Of a stretch of DNA of 64,000 bases, positions 7,712 through 15,489 are shown one piece after another. Below the pieces are notes generated by a model. The model worked only from the letters and a program-made list of their open reading frames with translations. It did not search any database and was not told the origin of the DNA. The translations under genes were made by a program, and so were the position numbers. This DNA is from Adhaeribacter radiodurans (GTDB taxonomy: Bacteria > Bacteroidota > Bacteroidia > Cytophagales > Hymenobacteraceae). Position 1 is the first letter of the stretch. Each line of letters starts with the position of its first letter. The stretch is taken from positions 1,860,001-1,924,000 of the forward strand of contig NZ_CP055153.1 of the NCBI RefSeq assembly GCF_014075995.1, in the 5' to 3' direction.

Positions 7712-9304
7712 ATGAATTATCTTTTCGGGAAATCTGCCAGAATTTTAGTGCTCCTTACCATTGCCCTCTTATTTTCTCTTGCCAGCCAGGCACAAAACTT
7801 GCGTAGCCTGATGAAAACGGGTGATAAGTATTTTGCTTTAGGAAATTACCGGGCAGCCATCCCGTATTACGAGCAAGCACTAAACGAAAATACAGATAAT
7901 GCCGAAGCTTTATTTAAAGCAGGCGTGAGTTTTTTAGCTTACGATAAAGACCGGGCCAGCGATTATTTGTATAAAGCCCAGCGGTTAAACGCCCACATTT
8001 CGCCGGACATTGAATACTGGCTAGGCCGGGTTGACCACGTTAACTATCGTTTTGAGGATGCAATTCAGCATTACGAACAATACGCCAATACTTTAGCTAA
8101 AAAAGCAAATGCTCGGCAAGAATTGGCTATGTTAATTGCCCAAAGTCGATTCGCGGATAAAATGGTTCGTCAGCCGAAAGACCTTTTTGTGCGTAATTTA
8201 GGGCCAACCATTAACACTCCTTTTTCGGATCATAGCCCGGTTATATCAAGAGATAGTAAAACCCTTATTTATACTACCCGCAGCAGTCATGTAACTAATA
8301 ACCCGGTAGCAACCGATGGGGAATATAACGAAGAAATTGTGGAAGCTATTCGCCTGGATGCAGATGATTGGTCGGCGCCCCGTTCATTAAGCCTGCACCT
8401 GAACAGCAAAGGCCACGATGCTTCTATTCAGCTTTACGATAACGAAACTAAGTTACTTTTATACCGCCAAACCGAAAACGGCGATTTTTACTATTCCATG
8501 AAAGATCACCAGGATTGGGGTGTTCCGCAAAAAGTACCGGGCCACGTAAATACCAGCAGCTACGAAAGTGATGCCTTTATAACGGCAGATGGTTCTACGA
8601 TGTATTTTGCCACCAACCATTTTTCTAAAACGGGTGATAAAGATTTGTACGTTGCCCAAAAAACAATTAAAGGAGATTGGGGTAAACCCAAAAATTTAGG
8701 TAAAAACATTAATACTTCTTTTGACGAAGACAGTCCTTTTCTAACTGCCGATGGTAAAACCCTATATTTTACTTCCCGGGGACATGCTACCATGGGGGGT
8801 AGCGATGTATTTGTAACGCATTTTAATGAGGCAAGCCAAACCTGGTCAGAACCCGAGAACATGGGCTACCCGGTAAATTCACCCGACGACGACACGTACT
8901 TCCGGTTAAGTGCCGATGGCCTTACCGCTTATTTATCTTCGTACCGGATGGGAGGCTACGGCGAAAAAGATATCTGGTCGATAGATTTAAGTAAAAGTGT
9001 TTTAATACGGGGCTTGGTTTCTGATCAATTAGAAGGGAGCGCTGATTCTGAAATAGAAGTTGTTTTCAGTAGCAAACCCTTACATAATAAATTACTTACT
9101 TATTCGGTAATTATAACTCCCGGCACTCGTTCTTTTGAATTACCAGTGCAATCGGGCCGTACATATAAGGTAACTTTTTCTAAAAACGGTCAGGTATTCC
9201 CTACTCAGGAATGCAACGTGCCGGCAACTACAAACGAAAACGTAATTCTGGAAAAAGGTTTTTCCTTAGCCAAACTGCCCAAAGAAACAGCTAAAAGAAA
9301 TTAA
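7712..9304 (+). CDS. Secreted TPR plus PD40 beta-propeller protein
   Basis: 530 residues. A signal peptide ends near SLASQAQ (residue 28). It is followed by TPR-like helices (about 30-150; YFALGNYRAAIPYYEQALNE is one repeat). At least four PD40/WD40-like blades follow, such as SRDSKTLIYTTRSS, TADGSTMYFATNHFSKTGDKD, TADGKTLYFTSRGHATMGGS and SADGLTAYLSSYRMGGYGEKD. After about 435 comes a short beta domain. The order TPR then propeller resembles PorE of the type IX secretion system and similar OmpA-family proteins, but the peptidoglycan-binding OmpA C-terminal domain is absent. Role unknown; a periplasmic or outer-membrane scaffold is an inference. A porT-like gene lies 1.5 kb downstream. Confidence 0.8.
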   Translation: MNYLFGKSARILVLLTIALLFSLASQAQNLRSLMKTGDKYFALGNYRAAIPYYEQALNENTDNAEALFKAGVSFLAYDKDRASDYLYKAQRLNAHISPDIEYWLGRVDHVNYRFEDAIQHYEQYANTLAKKANARQELAMLIAQSRFADKMVRQPKDLFVRNLGPTINTPFSDHSPVISRDSKTLIYTTRSSHVTNNPVATDGEYNEEIVEAIRLDADDWSAPRSLSLHLNSKGHDASIQLYDNETKLLLYRQTENGDFYYSMKDHQDWGVPQKVPGHVNTSSYESDAFITADGSTMYFATNHFSKTGDKDLYVAQKTIKGDWGKPKNLGKNINTSFDEDSPFLTADGKTLYFTSRGHATMGGSDVFVTHFNEASQTWSEPENMGYPVNSPDDDTYFRLSADGLTAYLSSYRMGGYGEKDIWSIDLSKSVLIRGLVSDQLEGSADSEIEVVFSSKPLHNKLLTYSVIITPGTRSFELPVQSGRTYKVTFSKNGQVFPTQECNVPATTNENVILEKGFSLAKLPKETAKRN

Positions 9305-9378
9305 AAAAAAGTTTAAACCAATAATTATCAATATATTAGACACAAGACTTGTTTGTGTAATGTGTTTTATTCCTTCTT

Positions 9379-9879
9379 ATTAGGGCGCATTAAAAAAGAA
9401 AATGTTAATAGGAATATTAAACTTACTTGACTTCAGGACTAAAGAAAGCTTAGACCTGATAAATATTAATGAACCTATTAATTCCAGAATATTTAAATTT
9501 TTTAAGTTTTATTTCATTATCTGCATTATTATACCCAGCGCTTTTATTATTGGGTTATATATTTTTACTCCACTTCAGCTTACCGCACTATTAACAGAAA
9601 TATTAACAACGATAGGTTATGAAGGGGTGATAATATTTTATGCACTTCTTTTCTTTCTGACTGAATCTCTATTCAATCCAAAACTTATAATCTGCATACT
9701 TCAAATTCCAATGTTTATAGCAAATCCAAGATTTTTAAGGAAGGAAAGAAGAAGGAAAAGATTTGTAGAATTAAAGGAAAACTTTCATGACTTCCTATAT
9801 GGAAGTATTAGAATTAGCTTGAAAATGGCTTTAATTATAACTTTAATAAATGCTTTTAAATAAAATAACGTGCCCTAAT
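9379..9879. repeat. Inverted repeat bracketing a small AT-rich gene
   Basis: ATTAGGGCGCATTA at 9379-9392 faces TAACGTGCCCTAAT at 9866-9879. The outer eight bases (ATTAGGGC) are identical as an inverted repeat, and 10 of 14 match overall. The bracketed 473 bp contain one complete gene and little else. No transposase is present and I could not identify a target-site duplication. Confidence 0.45.
9402..9863 (+). CDS. Small AT-rich membrane protein, unknown function
   Basis: 153 residues with three strong hydrophobic spans (about 32-56, 68-91 and 93-107). A basic loop, RFLRKERRRKRFVELKENF, follows, then an amphipathic to hydrophobic C-terminus (about 130-150). I do not recognise the family. Codon use favours A/T-ending codons (ATT, TTA, AAA, ATA) more than the neighbours, consistent with recent acquisition. 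The gene is enclosed by the inverted repeat at 9379-9392 and 9866-9879, so gene plus repeats may be one inserted unit. The ATG at 9402 follows AAAAAAGAAA, an A-rich leader typical of Bacteroidota. No function is proposed. Confidence 0.6.
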   Translation: MLIGILNLLDFRTKESLDLININEPINSRIFKFFKFYFIICIIIPSAFIIGLYIFTPLQLTALLTEILTTIGYEGVIIFYALLFFLTESLFNPKLIICILQIPMFIANPRFLRKERRRKRFVELKENFHDFLYGSIRISLKMALIITLINAFK

Positions 9880-10080
9880 CACCCCTATACGGCAGCAATG
9901 CAGTCGCATAGCCAACCAAGATTACAGTTAAAATATTTTTTATTAAAGGATCCAATTAATTTTACACCTTTACTTAAGTAAAAACCAGAAGCATTAACTT
10001 TAATTTAAGGGCATAAAGTAGAGCTCCGATTAATTTAATATTATAAAAAGAATTGTACTTAAAATACAGTTCGAGCGTTT

Positions 10081-10113
10081 AATAGGCTAAACTCCGGTTT
10101 AGCCTATTTTTTT
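10081..10113 (+). terminator. Strong rho-independent terminator upstream of ubiE
   Basis: Perfect 12 bp stem AATAGGCTAAAC/GTTTAGCCTATT with TCCG loop, followed by a T run to 10113. It is 218 bp from the nearest upstream stop codon, so it may end a long 3' UTR or a separate small RNA. Confidence 0.9.
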
Positions 10114-10146
10114 GTACCGAAGCTACGTAATACTAGTAATCAATCG

Positions 10147-10154
10147 TACTTTTG
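10147..10154 (+). promoter_or_regulatory. Candidate -7 box for ubiE-porT
   Basis: TACTTTTG fits TAnnTTTG and lies 22 bp upstream of the ubiE ATG, just past the terminator. No TTTG occurs at the ideal 19 bp spacing. Confidence 0.4.
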
Positions 10155-10176
10155 ATCCAGGATTTAATAATAAAAT

Positions 10177-10899
10177 ATGGCCGTAGTTCCTTATAAAGAT
10201 ACCGCAGACAATAAAAAATCGCAGGTGGCGCAAATGTTTAACAGCATTGCGGGCAAATACGATTTTTTGAATCATTTTTTAAGTGCCGGAGTAGATATTT
10301 ACTGGCGGAAAAAGGCCATTGATTTAGTAGCAAAATCAAAACCGGAGTTTATTCTGGATATAGCAACCGGTACCGGCGATTTTGCCATTGAAGCATTACG
10401 AATCAAACCCAAGAAAATTATTGGGGTAGATATTTCCGAGGGAATGCTGGAAGTTGGCCGTCAAAAATTGCAGAAAAAGCAAATCAGCCACTTAATTGAA
10501 TTAAAAACCGGCGATTCGGAGAATTTGGAGTTTGAGGCTAATACGTTTGATGTGGTAATGGCCGCTTTTGGAGTGCGTAATTTCGAAAACCTGGAAAAAG
10601 GTCTGGCGGAAATGCACCGGGTTTTAAAACCAGGCGGACAAATAGTAATTCTGGAATTTTCTAAGCCCAGAGCTTTTCCGTTTAAGCAAGGTTATAATTT
10701 TTATTTTAAGCATATTCTGCCGGTATTTGGTAAGATGATTTCGAAAGACCGGGCGGCTTATACGTATTTGCCGGAGTCGGTACAAGCTTTCCCAGATGGC
10801 CCGGATTTTATTAATATTTTAAAACAAGTTGGATTTAAAGCAACAGCATGGCATTCTCTTACCTTTGGCATCAGTTCCATTTACGCGGGTACCAAATAA
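10177..10899 (+). CDS. ubiE: Demethylmenaquinone methyltransferase
   Basis: SAM-dependent C-methyltransferase of 240 residues making menaquinone from demethylmenaquinone. The N-terminal signature QVAQMFNSIAGKYDFLNHFL is followed by SAM motif I, ILDIATGTGDFAIEA (about 62-76). Then come GVDISEGMLEVGR, the family motif AAFGVRNFENLEKGL (about 130-144) and MHRVLKPGGQIVILEFSKP. Given the Bacteroidota setting, menaquinone rather than ubiquinone is the likely product (menG is an equal name). Its last 52 bp overlap the start of the porT-like gene in another frame, a ubiE-porT pairing I know from other Bacteroidota. Confidence 0.95.
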   Translation: MAVVPYKDTADNKKSQVAQMFNSIAGKYDFLNHFLSAGVDIYWRKKAIDLVAKSKPEFILDIATGTGDFAIEALRIKPKKIIGVDISEGMLEVGRQKLQKKQISHLIELKTGDSENLEFEANTFDVVMAAFGVRNFENLEKGLAEMHRVLKPGGQIVILEFSKPRAFPFKQGYNFYFKHILPVFGKMISKDRAAYTYLPESVQAFPDGPDFINILKQVGFKATAWHSLTFGISSIYAGTK

Positions 10900-11594
10900 C
10901 AGCAGGTTTCCTTTTTCTTTTTTTTACTGTTATTTACCAACCGGTACAGGCGCAAAAGAAAATCGAAAAAATTAATTTATCGAATCACGATGCCAAATCC
11001 ATGCATTATGGTTTTCACCTGAGCGCCAACCTAGCCAAATTTAAGTTGGAGCATTCGCAGTATTTTGTAGATAGCGTTTACAAACCCGATGGTAGTACGC
11101 TTTTTTCAAAAGGCACGCCGGGCTTTAATATTGGCTTTGTTTTAAACAAGAAAATTACCCACTACGTAGATTTGCGCTTTTTGCCGGGCGTAGGATTTTA
11201 TTCGCGCCGCTTGAATTTTAAAAATGGCGAAGGCGAAGAAAGCACCCAGGAATTTGGAATTACGGCGGCGGAATTTCCATTATTAGTAAAATTAAAATCG
11301 GAACGGCGCAAAAACGTGCGCATGTACGTGGTAGGCGGAGTGAAATCTTCGATAAACGTGGGCAATAAAAAGAAAGGTGATGCCGCTACTCAGCTAGAAA
11401 TAAACGCGAATGATTTTGCTATTGAATATGGGGTAGGAGTAGATTTGTTTTATCCTTTCTTTAAATTCGCTCCGGAACTTCGTTTCTCCAATGGACTTAC
11501 TAATTTACGGTCACCCGGCAATAATTTGGGAGCAAGAAGCTTAGATCGGGTTACTACTAATACGGTTACTTTGTATTTGTTTTTCGAAAATTAA
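10848..11594 (+). CDS. porT: PorT-like outer-membrane beta-barrel protein
   Basis: 248 residues. The N-terminus has a hydrophobic signal (ITAGFLFLFFTVIYQPVQA, cleavage before QKK). The rest alternates short amphipathic strands with turn residues and ends in TLYLFFEN, as in eight-stranded barrels. Length, barrel pattern (including the segment HYVDLRFLPGVGFYSRRL) and position directly after ubiE fit PorT/SprT of the type IX secretion system, needed for export of CTD-bearing proteins. The ATG at 10848 overlaps ubiE by 52 bp. I found no other ATG, GTG or TTG before the end of the signal peptide, so the overlap appears real. The PorT assignment rests partly on synteny. Confidence 0.75.
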   Translation: MAFSYLWHQFHLRGYQITAGFLFLFFTVIYQPVQAQKKIEKINLSNHDAKSMHYGFHLSANLAKFKLEHSQYFVDSVYKPDGSTLFSKGTPGFNIGFVLNKKITHYVDLRFLPGVGFYSRRLNFKNGEGEESTQEFGITAAEFPLLVKLKSERRKNVRMYVVGGVKSSINVGNKKKGDAATQLEINANDFAIEYGVGVDLFYPFFKFAPELRFSNGLTNLRSPGNNLGARSLDRVTTNTVTLYLFFEN

Positions 11595-11667
11595 AGTATA
11601 GTTCAGTCTAAAATGAAAGGGCGGGTAGTTTAATCTAACATAAAGAAAAAAATCATACAAAATAACG

Positions 11668-11702
11668 GTGGACTGTCGTCTATCGACTATGGACTAAACA
11701 CT
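11668..11702 (+). repeat. Five-heptad repeat ending at the SDR start codon
   Basis: Five contiguous heptads, GTGGACT, GTCGTCT, ATCGACT, ATGGACT and AAACACT, run without a gap into the ATG at 11703. The same family in the same orientation relative to its gene precedes rnhA (15496-15530). Confidence 0.7.
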
Positions 11703-12452
11703 ATGAATAAAATTGCTTTTATAACCGGCGCAACCTCGGGTATAGGTTGGGCTACTGCTGTAGCGTTGGCAAAAGTAGGCTACCGGATTATAGCCACTGG
11801 CCGGCGTGCCGAAAGATTAGAAGCCTTACAGAAAGATATTGACCAGGCAATTTTACCGTTGGTTTTTGATGTGCGCGATAAGCAGGCGGTAAAAGCCGCA
11901 ATAGCTAGTTTACCCACGGAATGGCAACAAATTGATGTACTCCTGAACAATGCCGGCAATGCCCACGGTTTAGCTCCTATTCAGGATGGCGATGAGCTGG
12001 ATTGGGAAATGATGATTGATATTAATGTAAAAGGTTTACTTTACGTATCGAAAGAGATTATTCCTTTTATGTTAAAGAGACAAGCCGGACACATAATAAA
12101 TATTGGTTCGGTAGCCGGTAAAGAGGTGTATGCTAACGGAAACGTTTATTGTGCTTCTAAATTTGCCGTAGATGCGCTCACCCAGGGCATGCGCCTGGAT
12201 TTAAATAAAGCGGGTATAAAAGTATCGGAGGTAAATCCGGGCTTGGTACAAACCGAGTTTTCGGAAGTACGGTTTAAAGGCGATAAAGAGCGCGCCGAAA
12301 CCGTATACCAAGGCTTTCAACCTTTACTGGCCGAAGATATTGCCGACTTAATTGTATTTATGGTTACTCGTCCGGCGCATGTAAATCTGGCGGAAATTCT
12401 TATTTTACCTACCGCCCAAGCCAGCGCCACTACGGTTAAGAAAGTTTTATAA
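11703..12452 (+). CDS. Short-chain dehydrogenase/reductase (YdfG-like)
   Basis: NAD(P)-dependent oxidoreductase of 249 residues, classical SDR. The cofactor loop is TGATSGIG (8-15); ATGRR at 31-35 suggests an NADPH preference. LNNAGNAHG is at 81-89, and the catalytic set is Ser136, Tyr149 and Lys153 in YCASK. It most resembles the YdfG group that oxidises serine, allo-threonine and 3-hydroxy acids, but substrate is not decided by sequence. The start ATG at 11703 is fixed by the conserved MNKIAFITGA N-terminus and sits directly at the end of a heptad repeat. The VOC gene follows after 110 bp. Confidence 0.88.
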   Translation: MNKIAFITGATSGIGWATAVALAKVGYRIIATGRRAERLEALQKDIDQAILPLVFDVRDKQAVKAAIASLPTEWQQIDVLLNNAGNAHGLAPIQDGDELDWEMMIDINVKGLLYVSKEIIPFMLKRQAGHIINIGSVAGKEVYANGNVYCASKFAVDALTQGMRLDLNKAGIKVSEVNPGLVQTEFSEVRFKGDKERAETVYQGFQPLLAEDIADLIVFMVTRPAHVNLAEILILPTAQASATTVKKVL

Positions 12453-12562
12453 GACCTCCAAATATACGGGAGCCACGTTCTATTAGCTGAAATTAATTTT
12501 CAGAATGCAAGCCCATAATTAAAGGTAGCAGGTGCCAATAAAGTAAAAGGTGCAGTTATAAG

Positions 12563-12958
12563 ATGGAATTCATAAAAATTAAAGAAACCTGCCTTTACGT
12601 AACGGATTTAGAGCAAAGCAAAGCTTTTTACCATAATAAATTAGGCTTGCCCATTATAAGTGAAGTACCGGGCCGGCATTTATTTTTACGGGTGGGTAGC
12701 TCGGTGCTGCTTCTTTTCATTGCTGAAGTTTCCCGTCAATCCACTGAAGTTCCTCCTCATTTTGGTTCGGGGCATTTGCATATAGCTTTTGAGACCAGCC
12801 CCGAAGAATATCTTAAATGGAAAGAAAAAATTAATGAGCAGCAAATTTCTATAGAACACGAGCACAACTGGGGCAACGGTTATTTATCCTTTTATTTCCG
12901 GGATCCGGACCAGCATTGCCTGGAAATAGTAATTACTGGTATGTGGGAAAAACCGTAA
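12563..12958 (+). CDS. VOC/glyoxalase-fold protein
   Basis: 131 residues covering one vicinal-oxygen-chelate domain. The beta-alpha-beta start is IKETCLYVTDLEQSKAFYHN. A likely metal ligand lies in GSGHLHIAFE (about residues 70-79), and the closing strand is YFRDPDQHCLEIVI, with the conserved Asp-Pro and terminal Glu. Such proteins act as glyoxalases, dioxygenases or antibiotic-binding proteins. The compact size and no neighbour of known pathway prevent a narrower call. It is 13 bp upstream of the saccharopine-dehydrogenase-like gene and probably co-transcribed with it. Confidence 0.8.
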   Translation: MEFIKIKETCLYVTDLEQSKAFYHNKLGLPIISEVPGRHLFLRVGSSVLLLFIAEVSRQSTEVPPHFGSGHLHIAFETSPEEYLKWKEKINEQQISIEHEHNWGNGYLSFYFRDPDQHCLEIVITGMWEKP

Positions 12959-12971
12959 AGCTTTATTAAAA

Positions 12972-14309
12972 ATGAAGCAAATTTTAATACTAGGTGCCGG
13001 TCGTTCTTCGGTTTACTTAATTGAGTATTTAATTGAGCAAGCACCCGTTCAAAATTGGCAAATAACTATTGCCGATTTGCAAACCCAACCTTTACAAAGC
13101 CGGTTAAATCCGTTCACTTTTGTATCCCTACTAAATATTAATATTCATAATCAGGAGCATTTAAACAACCAGGTACAACTTGCTGATTTAGTTATTTCTC
13201 TTTTACCGGCTGCTTTTCATTTAATTATTGCGCAAACATGTTTGGAGTTAGGCAAACATTTTTTAACTGCTTCTTACGTTACGCCCGAGTTAAAAGCTTT
13301 GCACGAAGCCGCCCAACAGAAAAATTTACTTTTTTTAATGGAAACGGGTCTGGATCCAGGTATTGATCACATGTCGGCAGTGGCCGCGATAGCTAAAATC
13401 CGGCAGCAAGGGGGCGAATTATACAGTTTTAAATCCTATACGGGTGGTTTAGTAGCGCCCGAATCTGATACAAACCCCTGGCATTACAAAATTTCTTGGA
13501 ATCCGCGTAACGTAGTGTTGGCAGGGCAGAGCACAGCTCGTTTTCTGCAAGATAATTCACCTAAATACATTCCGTATTCACAATTATTCCGGCGTACAGA
13601 AAAAATAGAAGTAGCAGGATTAGGTTTAATGGAAGGTTACGCCAACCGAGATTCACTTTCCTACCAGGAGGCTTATGGCCTAGAATCTATTTCTACGCTT
13701 ATCCGGGGTACTTTGCGCTGGCCAGGGTTTTGTGGGGCGTGGCGGCAATTAATTAACCTAGGACTTACCGACGACAGTTATTCTCTCCCTCTTTCTGGTA
13801 ATAGCACCTTTTTCCAATGGCTGGAGAGTTACTTACCGGCTTCTTACCAAAACGTACCTTTACTAAATCGGCTAGCCGATTACTTAGATTTACCCGAGAA
13901 TAGTGCCGAGATCCAGGCGATTCAGTATTTAGGTTTGCTGGAAGAAGAACCTATAGGTTTAGTAAATGCTACGCCGGCGCGAGTACTAGAACAACGCTTG
14001 ATTCAAAAATTGCCTCTGCAAGCCGAAGATAAAGATTTAGTGGTGATGCAGCACGAGTTTGAGTTTATGCTGGCGAACAAACAACGGCGGTTAAGATCGG
14101 CATTAGTGGTAGTAGGAGAAAACGCTACCTATACGGCTATGGCGAAGACCGTAGGTTTACCTTTAGGATTGGCAGCTAGCTTATTATTACAAAATAAAAT
14201 AACTCTTACCGGAGTACAGATACCCACCCACCCGGAAATTTACGAACCAATATTAAAGGGCCTCGAAAAATTGGGTATTAACTTCACTGAGCAGGAAGAA
14301 GTGCTTTAA
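12972..14309 (+). CDS. Saccharopine dehydrogenase-like protein
   Basis: 445 residues. The NAD(P)-binding Rossmann motif ILGAGRSSVYLIEYL is at 5-19, followed by ADLVISLLPAAFH and FLMETGLDPGIDHMSA (about 116-131), hallmarks of the LYS9/saccharopine reductase family. The C-terminal domain includes SWNPRNVVLAGQ and the segment LSYQEAYGLESISTLIRGTL. In fungi and animals the reaction interconverts saccharopine with glutamate and an aldehyde or lysine. In this genome lysine seems to be made through diaminopimelate (aspartokinase, dapB), so a catabolic or different role is plausible. Its stop overlaps the convergent trmN6 stop by 4 bp. Confidence 0.85.
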   Translation: MKQILILGAGRSSVYLIEYLIEQAPVQNWQITIADLQTQPLQSRLNPFTFVSLLNINIHNQEHLNNQVQLADLVISLLPAAFHLIIAQTCLELGKHFLTASYVTPELKALHEAAQQKNLLFLMETGLDPGIDHMSAVAAIAKIRQQGGELYSFKSYTGGLVAPESDTNPWHYKISWNPRNVVLAGQSTARFLQDNSPKYIPYSQLFRRTEKIEVAGLGLMEGYANRDSLSYQEAYGLESISTLIRGTLRWPGFCGAWRQLINLGLTDDSYSLPLSGNSTFFQWLESYLPASYQNVPLLNRLADYLDLPENSAEIQAIQYLGLLEEEPIGLVNATPARVLEQRLIQKLPLQAEDKDLVVMQHEFEFMLANKQRRLRSALVVVGENATYTAMAKTVGLPLGLAASLLLQNKITLTGVQIPTHPEIYEPILKGLEKLGINFTEQEEVL

Positions 14310-15022
14310 ATATGTAAATAATAGGGTTGTAGCAGTTGCTGAAAAGCCTCGGTATACTGATTATTTTTTGTCCGGATGTAAATAGGAGAAGATGCTTCCG
14401 GAGATACAATGGGTTGAGGTTGAAAGTGGAGAATACTCCGGATTTGTTTACCGGTTTCACTGGTAAAAACCGGAAGTTCTTGCCGAAGAAAAAGTTGATA
14501 AGTAGGAGCGGCGTTTTTGATTAATTGCGCTTCGTACGGCGGTAATAAAAGATACAAGGAACCGGTTGCTTTTAAAAACTTCTGACAAAACCGTAGTAAA
14601 TCCGGAAAAGGTAAATCGGTGCTATGCATAGCCCGGTTGCGGCCACTGTCCGGCGACTTTTGCGAGGCCTGGTAAAAGGGTGGGTTACTTAAAATTATAT
14701 CGTAACTTTCTTTATTTATCCGTTCAAAATCTTGCAAGCTGCCTTTGTATAAAGTTAGCCGATCAGCCCAAGGACTTGCCTTAAAGTTTTCGGTGGCTTG
14801 TTCGGCGGCCGCAAAATCTAATTCTACTGCGGTAATTTTAGCTGAGGAACGTTGCGCCACCATTAAGGCTAATAAACCCGTGCCCGTGCCTATGTCTAAA
14901 ATTGAATTAGCGGTTTCTACGTCCACGTAAGCTCCGAATAAACAAGAATCGGTACAAACTTTCATGGCACAGCGGTCTTGCTCCACCCGAAACTGCTTAA
15001 ACTGAAAATAAGAATTAGCCAC
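14306..15022 (-). CDS. trmN6: tRNA1(Val) (adenine37-N6)-methyltransferase
   Basis: SAM methyltransferase of 238 residues (TrmN6/YfiC). Near the N-terminus, FRVEQDRCAMKVCTDSCLFG is family-typical. Motif I is ILDIGTGTGLLALM (about 42-55), and the catalytic N6-adenine motif is ILSNPPFY. It modifies A37 of a valine tRNA in the E. coli member; the substrate here is inferred. It begins 2 bp after the rnhA stop, so rnhA-trmN6 is an operon. Confidence 0.9.
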   Translation of the reverse strand: MANSYFQFKQFRVEQDRCAMKVCTDSCLFGAYVDVETANSILDIGTGTGLLALMVAQRSSAKITAVELDFAAAEQATENFKASPWADRLTLYKGSLQDFERINKESYDIILSNPPFYQASQKSPDSGRNRAMHSTDLPFPDLLRFCQKFLKATGSLYLLLPPYEAQLIKNAAPTYQLFLRQELPVFTSETGKQIRSILHFQPQPIVSPEASSPIYIRTKNNQYTEAFQQLLQPYYLHI

Positions 15023-15024
15023 TT

Positions 15025-15489
15025 TTACTTCGTCAATTTCTCGGCTGCTTCGTAACCGTAATCAATTAATAAATTAGGGCTTAAAGCACTTTCCACAGCC
15101 ATTTCGTCGCAACGTTCATTTTCTGGGTGACCAGCGTGACCTTTAATCCAAACAAAAGAAATAGTAAATTTTCGGTAAAGCGGCAGAAAACGGGTCCATA
15201 AATCGGCGTTAGCTTTACCGGCGAATCCTTTTTTTTGCCAGCCAAATACCCATTTCTTTTCCACGGCATCTACCACGTATTTGGAATCGGAGTATATAGT
15301 AACAGGTATATTTTCGTTTTTTAAAGCTTCTAATCCCACGATTACCGCAAGCAATTCCATCCGGTTATTGGTGGTGCGCCGGTACCCGGCCGTAAGCTCT
15401 TTTACAAATTGCTTGTATTTTAATATAGTACCGTAACCTCCCGGTCCCGGATTTCCCCGCGAAGCCCCATCCGTAAATATTTGAATCAT
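15025..15489 (-). CDS. rnhA: Ribonuclease HI
   Basis: Degrades RNA in RNA-DNA hybrids; 154 residues, the classic bacterial length. The metal-binding carboxylates are all present: Asp7 in IFTDGASRGNPGPGG, Glu45 in NNRMELLA, Asp68 in YSDSKYV and Asp128 in ENERCDEMA. His118, in the flexible loop KGHAGH, is the expected catalytic histidine. The basic handle segment KKWVFGWQKKGFAGKAN is also there. The ATG at 15489 is preceded by six bases and then a five-heptad repeat block. It is the first gene of an rnhA-trmN6 unit. Confidence 0.96.
   Translation of the reverse strand: MIQIFTDGASRGNPGPGGYGTILKYKQFVKELTAGYRRTTNNRMELLAVIVGLEALKNENIPVTIYSDSKYVVDAVEKKWVFGWQKKGFAGKANADLWTRFLPLYRKFTISFVWIKGHAGHPENERCDEMAVESALSPNLLIDYGYEAAEKLTK

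Larger units (their letters stand above)
9864..10176. other. Intergenic region upstream of ubiE
   Basis: 313 bp. It holds the right copy of the inverted repeat, a strong terminator at 10081-10113 and a TACTTTTG -7 match at 10147-10154. The 200 bp between the small gene and the terminator have no open frame. An untranslated RNA ending at the terminator is possible but unsupported by any family I recognise. Confidence 0.45.

Noticed and set aside
12521-12562. A further heptad block before the VOC start codon
   Set aside because: Only AGGTAGC and AGGTGCC are clear; the rest does not hold the period well enough.
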